Positions 24,862-35,075 of a stretch of DNA of 64,000 bases are shown here, in pieces; positions within the stretch are counted from its first letter, which is position 1, and every line of letters starts with the position of its first letter. Source of the DNA: Sulfuritalea sp. Its GTDB lineage: Bacteria; Pseudomonadota; Gammaproteobacteria; Burkholderiales; Rhodocyclaceae. Made by a program: the position numbers and the translations under genes. The stretch lies in NCBI RefSeq assembly GCF_017302275.1, contig NZ_JAFLDR010000018.1:1-64000 (forward strand), given 5' to 3'. Below the pieces are notes generated by a model, which did not search any database, was not told the origin of the DNA, and was given only the letters and a program-made list of their open reading frames with translations.

Positions 24862-25625
24862 ACCAGCCCATCCGCGACTGGACCGCGCAGCGCGTCTGGA
24901 TCATCGGCGCCTCGTCGGGCATCGGCGCCGCGCTGGCGACGCAACTGTTGCAGCGGGGCGCACATGTCGCCGTTTCGGCGCGGCGCGCCAAGGAACTGCA
25001 GGCGCTGGTTGCCGGGCATGACGAAGCTCGCGTGCTGGCCTTCGACCTCAACGACCGCGCCGCGCTCGGTCGTGCCTGCGACGATCTGTTCAAGGCCTGG
25101 GGCGGCATCGACCTGGTGGTCTTCTGCGCCGGCGCCTATGCGCCGATGCGCGCCTGGCAGCTCGACGCCAACGACATTGACCGCGTGCTCGACATCAACC
25201 TGCGCGCGCCGATGGCGGCGGCGGCGCGGCTGATTCCGACCCTGCTGAAACAGGGCAGCGGCGCGCTCGCCTTCGTTTCCAGCGTCGCCGGCTATCGCGG
25301 TCTACCCAAGGCGGCGGCCTACGGCCCGACCAAGGCGGCGCTGAGCAACTTCGCCGAAACCCTGTACCTCGACCTCGCGCCGCGCGGCCTGTCGGTCTTC
25401 CTCATCAACCCGGGCTTCGTCGCGACGCCGATGACCGCCGCCAACGATTTCGAAATGCCGGCGCTGATCAGTCCGCAACAGGCCGCCGAAGAAATCATCG
25501 CCGGCTTCGGCCGCGGCAGTTTCGAGATTCACTTTCCACGCCGCTTCACGCACTGGCTCAAGCTGCTGCGCCTGCTGCCCTACGGTGTTTACTTCGCGCT
25601 GGTAAGGCGCTTCACCCGGTTGTGA
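24858..25625 (+). CDS. Short-chain dehydrogenase/reductase
   Basis: NAD(P)-dependent oxidoreductase of 255 aa. The TGxxxGIG-type cofactor motif (WIIGASSGIGAALA) and the catalytic Ser with YGPTK (Tyr and Lys) are visible. The C-terminal extension HFPRRFTHWLKLLRLLPYGVYFALVRRF is hydrophobic and basic and may attach to the membrane, which would suit a lipid substrate. GTG start overlaps the previous stop. Confidence 0.9.
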   Translation: MNQPIRDWTAQRVWIIGASSGIGAALATQLLQRGAHVAVSARRAKELQALVAGHDEARVLAFDLNDRAALGRACDDLFKAWGGIDLVVFCAGAYAPMRAWQLDANDIDRVLDINLRAPMAAAARLIPTLLKQGSGALAFVSSVAGYRGLPKAAAYGPTKAALSNFAETLYLDLAPRGLSVFLINPGFVATPMTAANDFEMPALISPQQAAEEIIAGFGRGSFEIHFPRRFTHWLKLLRLLPYGVYFALVRRFTRL

Positions 25626-26053
25626 CCGCCATGAACCACCTGCAAGAGTTGATCGACTGGTTCGAACACCTGAGCCCGGCAACGGTCGACCGCGTGCCGG
25701 ACTTCTACGCCGCAAACGCCGAGTTCAAGGATCCCTTCAACGAGGTGCGCGGCACGGAGGCCATCGCCCGCATCTTCGGCCACATGTTCACCCAGGTCGA
25801 TGAACCGCGCTTCGTGATCGACAGCCGCTTCAGCGGCGAGGATGGCGTGATGCTGCTGTGGGACTTCCACTTCCGCACCCGCGGCCGGCGGCCGCAGGCG
25901 ATCCGCGTGCGCGGCGCCAGCCACCTGCGCTTCGATGCCGCCGGCAAGGTCGTGCTGCACCGCGACTACTGGGACACCGCCGAAGAGCTGTATGCCAAGC
26001 TGCCGCTGCTGGGCGCGCCGATGCGTTTCCTGCAGCGCATGGGCCGCGCCTGA
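25622..26053 (+). CDS. SnoaL/NTF2-like protein
   Basis: Small NTF2-fold protein of 143 aa (LIDWFEHLSPATVDRVPDFYAANAEFKDPFNEVRGTEAIARIFGHMF). Members act as isomerases, cyclases or lipid/ligand-binding proteins. GTG at 25622 overlaps the SDR stop; the in-frame ATG three codons on is an alternative. It is the last gene with a 4-base overlap in this run. Confidence 0.85.
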   Translation: MTAMNHLQELIDWFEHLSPATVDRVPDFYAANAEFKDPFNEVRGTEAIARIFGHMFTQVDEPRFVIDSRFSGEDGVMLLWDFHFRTRGRRPQAIRVRGASHLRFDAAGKVVLHRDYWDTAEELYAKLPLLGAPMRFLQRMGRA

Positions 26054-26071
26054 CATGCGCTGCCGGACGCG

Positions 26072-27259
26072 GTGCCGCGCCGTGTCGCAGGCGCCGACTT
26101 TTGGCTGAGCCCGACGGTGGACGCAACCGCCGTCGTCGCCATCGAGGCGCGCCTGGAATGGCACAGCGATCAGGCGGCCCATGTCGATCGCCTGTTGGTA
26201 AGGCCCCCGGCGCTGCAGGCCGATGACCGCTGGCGGGCGGCGGGCGAGGACGTGCTGCGCGGCGACACCGCCGCGCTTGACCCGGCGCCCTTGTGCCAGC
26301 CCTGCGGGCAGCCGAATCTCGCGCTGGCGCGGGCCGGCTTGCGGCTGCCGGCCGAGCTTGCCGTCGGCCGCCATTACCCGCGCGGAATCTTCGGCCGGGC
26401 GCCGGGCAGCCCGCGCGACATGCGCCCCGTGCGGCTGGCGGAGCTTGCGGATGACGGCACGCTGCAGCTTGACCCCAACCATCCGCTGGCCGCCGCCCAA
26501 GCTCGCATGATCCTCGCGCCCGCAGCGGCGCCGGCGGCACCCGCGCTGCGGCTCGAAGAACTGTTTGCCGGACCCGGCATGCAGCGTCTGCCCGCGGCGC
26601 CCGCGCTCGCCTACTTCACGCCCGGAGCCTTCGACCGGTCCGACGCGGCAAGCGACATCGCCTTCTACGCCCGGCCACGCCTGACGCAACACCTCGACGC
26701 CCGCTGCCGGGCCGAGCTCGCGGCCCTCTACGGCCGCCTGCTGCAGCCCGGCATGCGCGTGCTCGACCTGATGGCCGGCGTCGACAGCCACCTGCCGCCG
26801 GCGCCGGCCGGGCTGGAAGTGGCCGGGCTCGGCATGAACGCGGAAGAACTCGCCGCCAACCCGCGCCTGACGGAACGCGTGGTGCAGGACCTGAACGCCA
26901 GCGCCGTCCTGCCCTGGCCCGACGCCGGCTTTGACGCCGTGCTCAATACCGCATCGATCGAGTACCTGCTGCGACCGGCTGCGGTGGTCGCCGATGTGCT
27001 GCGCGTGCTGCGTCCCGGCGGCGTGTTTGCCGTGGCCTTTTCCGACCGCTGGTTTCCGACCCGGGCCATCGCGGTCTGGTCCCGGCTGCACGCCTTCGAG
27101 CGCATGGGCCTGGTGCTGAGCCTGCTTTACCAGGCCGGCTTTACCGACCTGCATACCGAGTCGCTGCGCGGCGCGGCGCGCCCGGCCGACGATCGCTACA
27201 TCACGGTGCGTGATTTCGCCGATCCGCTGTTCGTGGTCCGGGGCCGCAAACGCGACTGA
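26072..27259 (+). CDS. SlyD-like FKBP domain fused to a SAM-dependent methyltransferase
   Basis: Protein of up to 395 aa. The middle part (~100-155: GRHYPRGIFGRAPGSPRDMRPVRL...LDPNHPLA) resembles the C-terminal part of SlyD-type peptidyl-prolyl isomerases. The rest (~200-395) is a type-11 methyltransferase (MRVLDLMAGVDSHLP, LPWPDAGFDAVLNTASIEYLLRPAAVVADVLRVLRPGG). The first possible start, GTG 26072, lies within a 25-bp repeat copy that would encode RRVAGADF; a later GTG at 26117 is possible. No good ribosome site is seen for either. It follows the lipid operon by 18 bases and probably belongs to it; the substrate is unknown. Confidence 0.75.
   Translation: MPRRVAGADFWLSPTVDATAVVAIEARLEWHSDQAAHVDRLLVRPPALQADDRWRAAGEDVLRGDTAALDPAPLCQPCGQPNLALARAGLRLPAELAVGRHYPRGIFGRAPGSPRDMRPVRLAELADDGTLQLDPNHPLAAAQARMILAPAAAPAAPALRLEELFAGPGMQRLPAAPALAYFTPGAFDRSDAASDIAFYARPRLTQHLDARCRAELAALYGRLLQPGMRVLDLMAGVDSHLPPAPAGLEVAGLGMNAEELAANPRLTERVVQDLNASAVLPWPDAGFDAVLNTASIEYLLRPAAVVADVLRVLRPGGVFAVAFSDRWFPTRAIAVWSRLHAFERMGLVLSLLYQAGFTDLHTESLRGAARPADDRYITVRDFADPLFVVRGRKRD
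26078..26102 (+). repeat. 25-bp dispersed repeat, at start of the methyltransferase fusion gene
   Basis: CGCCGTGTCG then GCGCCGACTTTT, 24 bases after the SnoaL-like stop; read as RRVAGADF if GTG 26072 is the start. Confidence 0.85.
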
Positions 27260-27280
27260 GGACGGCGGCCCGCCGCGTGC

Positions 27281-28216
<936 letters not shown>

Positions 28217-28223
28217 GGCTATT

Positions 28224-30896
28224 TCATTCGATCCGAGAGAACGGCAGGCAGTTTATCCGCGATGGACGCGAAATCCTCGATTCGACAAGCCGACAGACGA
28301 CTGCGGCGCAATAGGGCAGCGACTGGATCGCCAGGATGGCGATCCAGCCCAGTCGCCCCGTGTCGTCCGGGCTGCGACTCAGCGCCAGCAGGCATATGCA
28401 GAACACCAGGCCGACGAGCAACGCGAACTCTTCCTTGATGCCCCGCACGAAGCGCGGTCCGGAATCTGGCGCTTCCGGTGCGGCGTCCGCCGCCGCGGCC
28501 ACATCCTGGTCGGCGGCGGCGGATGCTTTCTGCGTGATCTCGAACACCGCCCGGTGGCTACGCAGACCCTGCAGCACGCCGCGCGCGATGCGGTGCGACA
28601 GGGCCATGCCGGCGACCGCCGCACCCAGGCGGTCGGCCAGGCCGCAGGGCACGCACCGTGTATAGAGCAGCGGGCCGATCAGCAGCCGGGCGGCGAAGAA
28701 GGCGATCAGCGGCAACACGAACAGCCACAGTGGCGGCTCGACGGTAGTCGGCAGGTAGACCATGCCCAGGCTGAAGGCGATCACGATGATGGTGAACAGG
28801 AAATGCAGCGTGTCGCCCAGCCATGGCAGCCAGCCGGCCAGAAAGTGGTAGCGCTGGGCAAGCGTCAGGCGCGAGCGGCCCAGCAGCGAACCGGCGTGCA
28901 GCCGGAAAATCTGCGTCGCGCCCTGCGCCCAGCGTTTCCTTTGCCGGGTGTAGGCCGAAAAATCCCTCGGCAGCAGGCCGGTCCCGAGCTGGCGGTCGAC
29001 GTAGACCGCCCGATAGCCTGACTGCAGCAGGCGCAGTCCGAGTTCGGTATCCTCGCAGATGCAGTCTTCGTTCCATCCGAGGCGACGCAGATCGGCGGCC
29101 CGCACCAGCGTCATCGTGCCGTGCTGGATGATGGCATTGCGCTCGTCCCGGTGGTGCATGCCGATGCGGAAGAAGCCTTCGGTCTCCCAGTTCATCATCC
29201 TGTCGAAGCGACGCGCAGACCAGTGCCGATGGGCTTGCGGCGCCTGAACCAGGCCAACCGCAGGATCCTGGAAATGGTTCTGCACCTGACGGAACCACTG
29301 CGGATCGACCACGTAGTCGGCATCCACCACCGCGATCCACTGCGCCGCCGGGTCGGTGAGCGCCAGGGCCTGGTTCAGGGCACCGGCCTTGTAGCCGGGC
29401 AGTTGCACCCATTGGGCGAAGCGCAGCCGCGAATCCCGCCGGGCAGCCATCCAGGCCGCCAGCTTTTCGCGCGCGTCCGGGTCGCTGGTGTTGTTGTCCA
29501 CCACGATCACCTCGAAGGCAGGCCAGTCGATGGCCAGCAGGGATTCGACGCTTTCGATGACCATCCCGGGCGGCTCGTTGGCGCATGCCATATGGATGCT
29601 GATGAAGGGTGGCGCTGCGGGGGAATATTCCGCTGCCGGCGCGACGTCTCCCGGCCCGTCCGGCCAGAAGCGCTCGGAGAATTCGAATGCCTGCGCCAGC
29701 AGGGTGGCGCTGATGAAGGCGAGGGCGGCCACCACCAGCACGAGTCCGAAGACGTCGGTCAGCGTCAGGTAGTGGGCCAGCGGGATGGACACCAGGATGA
29801 CGCCCGCCGAGACGACGGCCTGGGCGATCGCGCAGAACGTGATCCGCCCCGCCAGCCGCATCCGCGGCACGGCCAGCAGGAAGGCCAGCATCATCGCCGC
29901 GCCCAGCACACTGGCCGCCCTGGCCTTGTGCCGCCAACGCGGGTCTTTGACTACCGGTCCGCTCAGGTCGAACTTGGGCTGGCGCCAGGCATCCCACAGG
30001 CCCCAATACGCGCCGGCGCGCCCTTCGGTGGACATCTTCCACGGCTGATCGAAGGCCTCGATCAGGTAGTAGTCGAGTCCCAGCGAAGTAGCCCGCTGCA
30101 GGAAGTTGCGGACGAAGAACGCCTGGTTCGCCGCCGTGGCGCGGGCCTTGCCCAGGGTCGGGCCGTTGCTGGGCCAGCCGATTTCGGCGATCACGACCTT
30201 GCGCTCCGGGAAGCGGGCCTGCACCCGTGCGACCTGCTTCAGGCTGGTTTCCACGGCGGCGTCTATGGATTCCTTCTCCCAGTAGGGCAGCACGTGGATG
30301 GCGATGAAGTCCACGTGCTGGGCCAACTGCGGCTGAGCCAGCCAGACATGCCAGGGTTCGGCGGTCGACACCTGGACCGCCGTGCCGCGCAGCGCCAAGC
30401 GAACCTGGTCGAGATAGGCGACGAGGCGGTTGGGCGGCAACGCGGCCTTCAACTGCGTTTCATTGCCCACGATCAGCCGATGGACGTTCGGATGCGAGCG
30501 GGCAAGGTCGATGGCGGCGGCGAGTTCGCGCTGGTTGCCGTCCAGCCTTTCATTCAGCCACGCGCCCAGCATCACCTGCAGGCCGTGCTTGCTGGCGATC
30601 GCAGGCAACTCCGGATGGGCGGCCGCGGTATAGGTGCGGATGCGCTGCGTGTGGCGCGACAGCAGCGCCAGGTCCCGGTCCAGGTCGGTGGCCGACGGGC
30701 GCTCTCCCTCGATCGGGCTTTCCCAGCGGTCGGCGCCGCTGTAGGAGAACCCGGCGACCGGCCCGCCGTGGTCGGGCGCTTGGATCTGCCCATGAAACAG
30801 CGCCCAGACGGCGAGGTTGATGCCGGCAATGCCCAGGGCGATCATCAGTGCGGCGGCCCATCGCCCGTGGCGCTTGGGCGATGCCGTGGTGGCCAT
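28224..30896 (-). CDS. GH17 glucanase domain fused to a membrane GT2 glycosyltransferase (beta-glucan synthase, NdvB-like)
   Basis: Protein of 890 aa. An N-terminal membrane anchor is followed by a GH17 domain (IVGNETQLKA and VIAEIGWPSNG carry the two catalytic glutamates). Then come membrane helices, a GT2 catalytic domain (VVDADYVVDP, CEDTELGLRL, TRQRKRWAQG) and C-terminal helices. The architecture matches NdvB/NdvC-type synthases of beta-1,3/1,6-linked, often cyclic, periplasmic glucans. The GH17 part probably cuts or cyclises the chain by transglycosylation. The neighbouring alkaline-phosphatase-superfamily protein may add a substituent. The start at 30896 lacks a strong ribosome site and may lie elsewhere. 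Confidence 0.9.
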   Translation of the reverse strand: MATTASPKRHGRWAAALMIALGIAGINLAVWALFHGQIQAPDHGGPVAGFSYSGADRWESPIEGERPSATDLDRDLALLSRHTQRIRTYTAAAHPELPAIASKHGLQVMLGAWLNERLDGNQRELAAAIDLARSHPNVHRLIVGNETQLKAALPPNRLVAYLDQVRLALRGTAVQVSTAEPWHVWLAQPQLAQHVDFIAIHVLPYWEKESIDAAVETSLKQVARVQARFPERKVVIAEIGWPSNGPTLGKARATAANQAFFVRNFLQRATSLGLDYYLIEAFDQPWKMSTEGRAGAYWGLWDAWRQPKFDLSGPVVKDPRWRHKARAASVLGAAMMLAFLLAVPRMRLAGRITFCAIAQAVVSAGVILVSIPLAHYLTLTDVFGLVLVVAALAFISATLLAQAFEFSERFWPDGPGDVAPAAEYSPAAPPFISIHMACANEPPGMVIESVESLLAIDWPAFEVIVVDNNTSDPDAREKLAAWMAARRDSRLRFAQWVQLPGYKAGALNQALALTDPAAQWIAVVDADYVVDPQWFRQVQNHFQDPAVGLVQAPQAHRHWSARRFDRMMNWETEGFFRIGMHHRDERNAIIQHGTMTLVRAADLRRLGWNEDCICEDTELGLRLLQSGYRAVYVDRQLGTGLLPRDFSAYTRQRKRWAQGATQIFRLHAGSLLGRSRLTLAQRYHFLAGWLPWLGDTLHFLFTIIVIAFSLGMVYLPTTVEPPLWLFVLPLIAFFAARLLIGPLLYTRCVPCGLADRLGAAVAGMALSHRIARGVLQGLRSHRAVFEITQKASAAADQDVAAAADAAPEAPDSGPRFVRGIKEEFALLVGLVFCICLLALSRSPDDTGRLGWIAILAIQSLPYCAAVVCRLVESRISRPSRINCLPFSRIE

Positions 30897-30943
30897 CGGG
30901 GACGGGATGGGTCTTTGCACTGCAGTGGCCGGCTGGATCGGCG

Positions 30944-32602
30944 CTAGGGCCGCGCCGGGGCGGGGCCGAAACCGCTGAGCAGCAGGCTCGTCAGGTGATG
31001 GATGCCGCCCAGCACCGTGCGCTCGGGCCACAGGCCTTCCGAGAAGCCCTGGGCCTTGAAGCGGTCGAGCAGGCGCCGGTCACGGCTGATGATGTGCACG
31101 GGCACATCCCAGGGCGGTCGCTCGCCGGTGATGTTGGCCGTCGGCTGATGGTCGCCGATCAGCACGTAGATGGTTTCCCGCGCTTCCGGCAGTTTGAAAT
31201 AGCCGCTCAGCCAGCGATACACATAGTCGACGCTGGCCAGGTAGCTGGGGCGCATGTCGAGCCAGTCCACTTGCTGGGCAGCGACGGCTTCCAGTTCCTC
31301 CCGATCGAATGGCGTGGCGGTCAGCGCGCGCTGCCAGTCGGGCTGGTAGGGCGGGACCGGACTGAAGGGGAAGTGCGAACTGATGGTCGGAAAGAACAGC
31401 ACCCTCGGCGGGCTGTCGGCGGTTCGCGGGAACTGCTGCTCGTAGCGGGCCAGCGCGATCTGGTCGGGAATTTTCCAGAAGGTGATCGGCGGACCCTGGT
31501 AGCGCAGCGCGGGGCCATCGATGTAGTGGTCGAACCCGTAGTACACATGCTCGGGCCAGGGCCACGAGACCGCGTGATACACGCCGAAGGTCTGGTAGCC
31601 GGCCTGCTTGAAGAGGTGCAGCAGCGTGGGCCGGCGGGTGGTCAGCAGCAGGTCGTGGCGCCGCGGGTCCGACAGGTCGATGCCCGACAGCAGGGACAGG
31701 TGCGCCAGGTCGGATGCGCCGCCGACCGTGGGCGAGCGGAAGAATCCCGAGACGACCTGGCGACCGCTGGCCGTCAATGCGTCCTGCAGGGCCCGACGCG
31801 CGGGATCCGAGGCCGGTCGCGCCTGGGGATGGTCGTAGAGCACCGCACCGAAGGACTCCAGGAAGATGAAGCTCACGTCCCGATTGGCCAGTGCCGAGAA
31901 TACCTGCGGACCGTGCGTGGCCAGGGCGTCCTCGGTTGCCGTGACGGCAGGCAGCGCCCCCGCCAACCGGCCCGGCGCATGTACATCCCAGAGCAGCCCG
32001 ATTTGTCGTGCATAGGTCGGCAGCATGGCGTCGGACGCCCAGCGGCCCGTGCCGGCGACCCCCGCCAGGTGCGCAGCCGCCAGCAGGGCCGCGCCGAAGC
32101 TGATCAGCCAGGCCGGAAACGACCGCAAGGACCACGGCACCAGGGTCTGCGTCAGCGTCGACAGGCAAAGCCGGATGACGGCAAAGAGCAGCCAGGCGCC
32201 GCCGAGCACTGCCGCCGCCGCTGCGGCGGACAGCCACGCGGGGTGGTCCTTGGCCGTCACCCAGAGGAATCTCGGCAGTTGCGGCAGATCCCAGTAGAGG
32301 TTGACCGGCCGGCCGAACAGGCTGGGCGCCGTGACATCGGCGTAGCGGCCCAGGATCAGGCACAACACGAGGGCCGACAGGATCCCCAGCGCGCGGCGTG
32401 ACAGTCCGGGCCGGCGCGCCGCCAGCCACAGCAGGAGCAGCCACAGGGCGACGAACTCCGGCGCCAGCCGGGCCTGCGGAACGATGCCCGGCGTCGGCCA
32501 CCAGGGCCCGAAGCTCAGCAGTCCGTTGAGGAGCAGCAAGGCCACCGCGCCTTTCAGTGCCGCGGGCCAGTTCAGGGGCATTCGCAGATGCGTTATCGGC
32601 AT
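30944..32602 (-). CDS. Membrane alkaline-phosphatase-superfamily (sulfatase/LtaS-like) protein
   Basis: Protein of 552 aa with about five N-terminal membrane helices and a periplasmic sulfatase/phosphoglycerol-transferase-like domain (FIFLESFGAVLYD; RSPTVGGASDLAHLSLLSGI; VLIGDHQPTANI). LtaS/OpgB relatives transfer phosphoglycerol to glucans or lipids. It is upstream of and co-directional with the glucan synthase (47-base gap), so modifying that glucan is a reasonable guess. The LtaS catalytic Thr position reads Ala in GGASD, so a neighbouring Ser or Thr would have to be the nucleophile. Confidence 0.8.
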   Translation of the reverse strand: MPITHLRMPLNWPAALKGAVALLLLNGLLSFGPWWPTPGIVPQARLAPEFVALWLLLLWLAARRPGLSRRALGILSALVLCLILGRYADVTAPSLFGRPVNLYWDLPQLPRFLWVTAKDHPAWLSAAAAAAVLGGAWLLFAVIRLCLSTLTQTLVPWSLRSFPAWLISFGAALLAAAHLAGVAGTGRWASDAMLPTYARQIGLLWDVHAPGRLAGALPAVTATEDALATHGPQVFSALANRDVSFIFLESFGAVLYDHPQARPASDPARRALQDALTASGRQVVSGFFRSPTVGGASDLAHLSLLSGIDLSDPRRHDLLLTTRRPTLLHLFKQAGYQTFGVYHAVSWPWPEHVYYGFDHYIDGPALRYQGPPITFWKIPDQIALARYEQQFPRTADSPPRVLFFPTISSHFPFSPVPPYQPDWQRALTATPFDREELEAVAAQQVDWLDMRPSYLASVDYVYRWLSGYFKLPEARETIYVLIGDHQPTANITGERPPWDVPVHIISRDRRLLDRFKAQGFSEGLWPERTVLGGIHHLTSLLLSGFGPAPARP

Positions 32603-32743
32603 TTCGTCCCGGCCGTCGATCCTTGGCCGGCCTTCGCCGGCAATCGCCCGCTGGCAATGTAGCCCATGCGTTAACGTGAAACAACCGTTGCGATGTCTAT
32701 GAAAACTATCGAGCGTAGCGAGCCAGATGGTAGCCCCTGCCCC

Positions 32744-32768
32744 GGGGCGGGGGATGGGGGGTGGGGGG
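32744..32768 (+). other. Potential G-quadruplex tract
   Basis: Four G runs of 4, 5, 6 and 6 separated by C, AT and T. It lies about 145 bases upstream of the sulfatase-like gene, on the opposite strand. Confidence 0.6.
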
Positions 32769-32943
32769 CGATCCATTCGCCTTGCGCGTGTTTCATCTTC
32801 AAGGGTGGAGTCAGCGCAGCATGAGCGTTTGGCAGAGGAAATTCAGTGCGACACACGTGAGTATCTTGACTCCCTTCGCCTCTGTCAATTTTTTGCGGAT
32901 CCGCAGGGAGAAACAGGGCAGTCCGCGAGAAAACCGCCCACAC

Positions 32944-32968
32944 CGCCGTATCGCCAGCGCCGACTTTC
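32944..32968 (+). repeat. 25-bp dispersed repeat, after the norD-like gene
   Basis: CGCCGTATCG then GCGCCGACTTTC, 43 bases past the norD-like stop codon. Confidence 0.85.
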
Positions 32969-33011
32969 GGGCCCGTCCTGCGCCAGGACCGGCCGAGATT
33001 TGCAATGCCCA

Positions 33012-35075
33012 TCAAATCGTCAGCTTGCGATAAATCTCCGCCACCTTCAGCGGCAGCTTGCGCACTTCGTCGAGCACGGCGTAGGCGGCGGGGCCGTACA
33101 TGCGCTTGAGGTAGTCCGCGCCTTCGCGGTCGATGGTGATGCAGAAGGGGCGCACGCCGGCGCGGCGCGCTTCGAGCAGGGCCTGGCGCGTGTCCTCGAT
33201 GCCGTAGTCGCTGCGGTAGTCGTCACCGAAATCGTCGGGACGGCCATCGGAAATCGTCACCAGCAAGCGGTGGCGGGCCGGTTCGGCGAGCAGCTTTTCG
33301 GTGACGAAGCGGATCGGCGGCCCCATGCGCGTGTAGTCGCGCGGCTGGATCGCGGCGATGCGCGCCTGCACCCCGGCGCCGTAGGCCTCGTCGAACTCCT
33401 TGATGCGGTAGAGGTCGCTGCGGGTGCGCGTCCAGCCCGAGAAACCCCAGATCGCGTAGCGGTCGTCGAGCATTTCCAGCGCCTCGCAAAGCAGCACCAG
33501 GGCTTCGCGCTCGGCGTCGTTGACCCAGCCCTGGGTGCTGCCGCTCATGTCCACCAGGAAGACGGCGGCCAGCGAACGCTCGTCGCGCTGGCGGCGGCAG
33601 AACAGGCGCTCTCCGGGCTCGGCGCCGCCGCGCCGATCGGCGATGGCCTCGACCAGCGCATCCATGTCCACGTCCTGGCCGTCGGACTGGCGGCGCAGCA
33701 CGCGGTCCTCGCCGCGCATGGCCTCGAAGCGCCGCCGCAACTGGCGGATCAGCGGCGCATGGCGCGCACGCACGGCAGGGACGTAGCTTTCGTCACCGCC
33801 GCCGACCGCGTGCAAATAGACGTGGCACCACTGCCGCCGGTAGGCCCGGCGCCGGCAGTCCCATTCGTCGAACAGCGCATCGGCGCGGGTTTCCAGCGTG
33901 CCCGGCTTGCCGTTGCCAACCCCATTCGGCTTCCATTCCGCGGCGCCGGCCGGCACCAGCAGCTCGGGCGTGATCTCGCCCAGGTCCTGCAGCAGCGACT
34001 GCGCGGCGGCCAGTCCTTCCGGCGGCAGGGTGACGCTGGCGCCGTCGATCTTCAGGTCGAGTTCCAGGCGCTCCGGATCGGCATCGACGTCCAGCTCCGG
34101 CGGCGCGCCGTCCTGGCCGGCGTGCATGGACTCCAGCAGTTCGGCAATCGACAGGCGCAGCACCTGGCTCTGCTCGCGGATGCGCGCGGCGCGCAGCTCG
34201 CGCGCGACCGCCGGGTGCAGCGCGGGCAACCAGGCAAGAGTCGGCGCTGGCGACACGGCGATTTCGGCATGATCGCGCAACCAGGCGATGCTGTCGCCCG
34301 CTCCGGCGGCAGGCCCGGCGAGCACCGTGCGCGCCGTACCGAGTTGCGGCGGCAGGTCGGCCAGCAGGGCCGCCACCTCGGCGCGCAGGCCCGGCAGTTC
34401 GCGCTCCAGCTTGGCACCAAGACGCAGGTTTTCGAGCAGGGCCAGCCAGTTCAGCGCATGGCCGGGTTGCACGAAATCCGCCAGCGCCGCGTCGATGTCG
34501 ATGGCGTAAGTGCCCCAGCGCGCCTGCGCCCAGAGCATGGCGGCCAGCGCCAGGTAGCGGTCGGCCGAGGCCTCGCGCGATGCCAGCTCCACCAGCGGTG
34601 GCAGGAACACGGTCTCGGTGTCGGTCCACGGCCGGGCATCGGCCTCGACGCGCAGCGGGCGGCCCGACAGCCCCTGCAGGAAGCGCAGCAGGCGGGGCGT
34701 GATGGCGTCCAGGCTCACCGCCGCCGGCGAGACGCCGCGCGCGAAACCCTCGATGTCGCGCAGGCGCATCACCGCCGCGCGCAGGCCGACGCGGTCGAAG
34801 CCGTCGAGCGCGGCGACCACCCAGGCCTCGGCCTGGCGCAGGCTTAGCGCGCGCAGGGCCTGCGGCGCCAGCAGCATCACCAGGTAGGCGATTTCGAGAT
34901 GGGTGCGCGCCGCCACCGTGGCCCAGTGCAGGGCGAAATCCTGGGTGGCCCGCTCGGCCGGCAGCAGCGGCTCGATCAGCTCGTCGTAGTTGCGGCCCGA
35001 GGAAACGTCGAAGCTGAAGATCGCGTCCAGGCGTTCGCCCAGCGCGGCGCGATCGAGCGGTTCAGAAGACGGCAC
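33012..35075 (-). CDS. NorD/CbbO-like von Willebrand factor A protein
   Basis: Protein of 687 aa with a C-terminal VWA domain. The MIDAS motif [12 protein letters not shown] (DxSxS) is followed by downstream Thr and Asp contexts ([13 protein letters not shown]). It pairs with the MoxR-type ATPase encoded just upstream; such pairs remodel or activate metalloenzymes (NorQD for nitric-oxide reductase, CbbQO for RuBisCO). Neither target is in this window. GTG 35075 overlaps the ATPase stop by 14 bases. Residues ~272-280 (AVSPAPTL) come from a 25-bp repeat copy in a variable stretch between the N-terminal helical part and the rest. Confidence 0.87.
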   Translation of the reverse strand: MPSSEPLDRAALGERLDAIFSFDVSSGRNYDELIEPLLPAERATQDFALHWATVAARTHLEIAYLVMLLAPQALRALSLRQAEAWVVAALDGFDRVGLRAAVMRLRDIEGFARGVSPAAVSLDAITPRLLRFLQGLSGRPLRVEADARPWTDTETVFLPPLVELASREASADRYLALAAMLWAQARWGTYAIDIDAALADFVQPGHALNWLALLENLRLGAKLERELPGLRAEVAALLADLPPQLGTARTVLAGPAAGAGDSIAWLRDHAEIAVSPAPTLAWLPALHPAVARELRAARIREQSQVLRLSIAELLESMHAGQDGAPPELDVDADPERLELDLKIDGASVTLPPEGLAAAQSLLQDLGEITPELLVPAGAAEWKPNGVGNGKPGTLETRADALFDEWDCRRRAYRRQWCHVYLHAVGGGDESYVPAVRARHAPLIRQLRRRFEAMRGEDRVLRRQSDGQDVDMDALVEAIADRRGGAEPGERLFCRRQRDERSLAAVFLVDMSGSTQGWVNDAEREALVLLCEALEMLDDRYAIWGFSGWTRTRSDLYRIKEFDEAYGAGVQARIAAIQPRDYTRMGPPIRFVTEKLLAEPARHRLLVTISDGRPDDFGDDYRSDYGIEDTRQALLEARRAGVRPFCITIDREGADYLKRMYGPAAYAVLDEVRKLPLKVAEIYRKLTI
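34236..34260 (-). repeat. 25-bp dispersed repeat, copy inside the norD-like gene
   Basis: Reverse orientation (AAGAGTCGGCGC then GGCGACACGGCG); read in the gene as AVSPAPTL. Confidence 0.85.

Larger units (their letters stand above)
32603..33011. other. 409-base intergenic region with G-rich tract and a 25-bp repeat
   Basis: No convincing gene. It holds a palindromic C/G tract leading into four G runs (32744-32768), a 25-bp repeat copy (32944-32968) near the norD-like stop, and the unassigned promoter of the membrane sulfatase-like gene. Short frames through it lack ribosome sites. Confidence 0.6.

Noticed and set aside
32671-33015. 114-codon minus-strand frame through the norD-like 3' gap
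   Set aside because: It runs through the 25-bp repeat and G-rich tract, has no ribosome site and no recognisable protein.
32727-34847. 706-codon plus-strand frame opposite the norD-like gene
   Set aside because: Mirror frame; the minus-strand VWA gene is clear.
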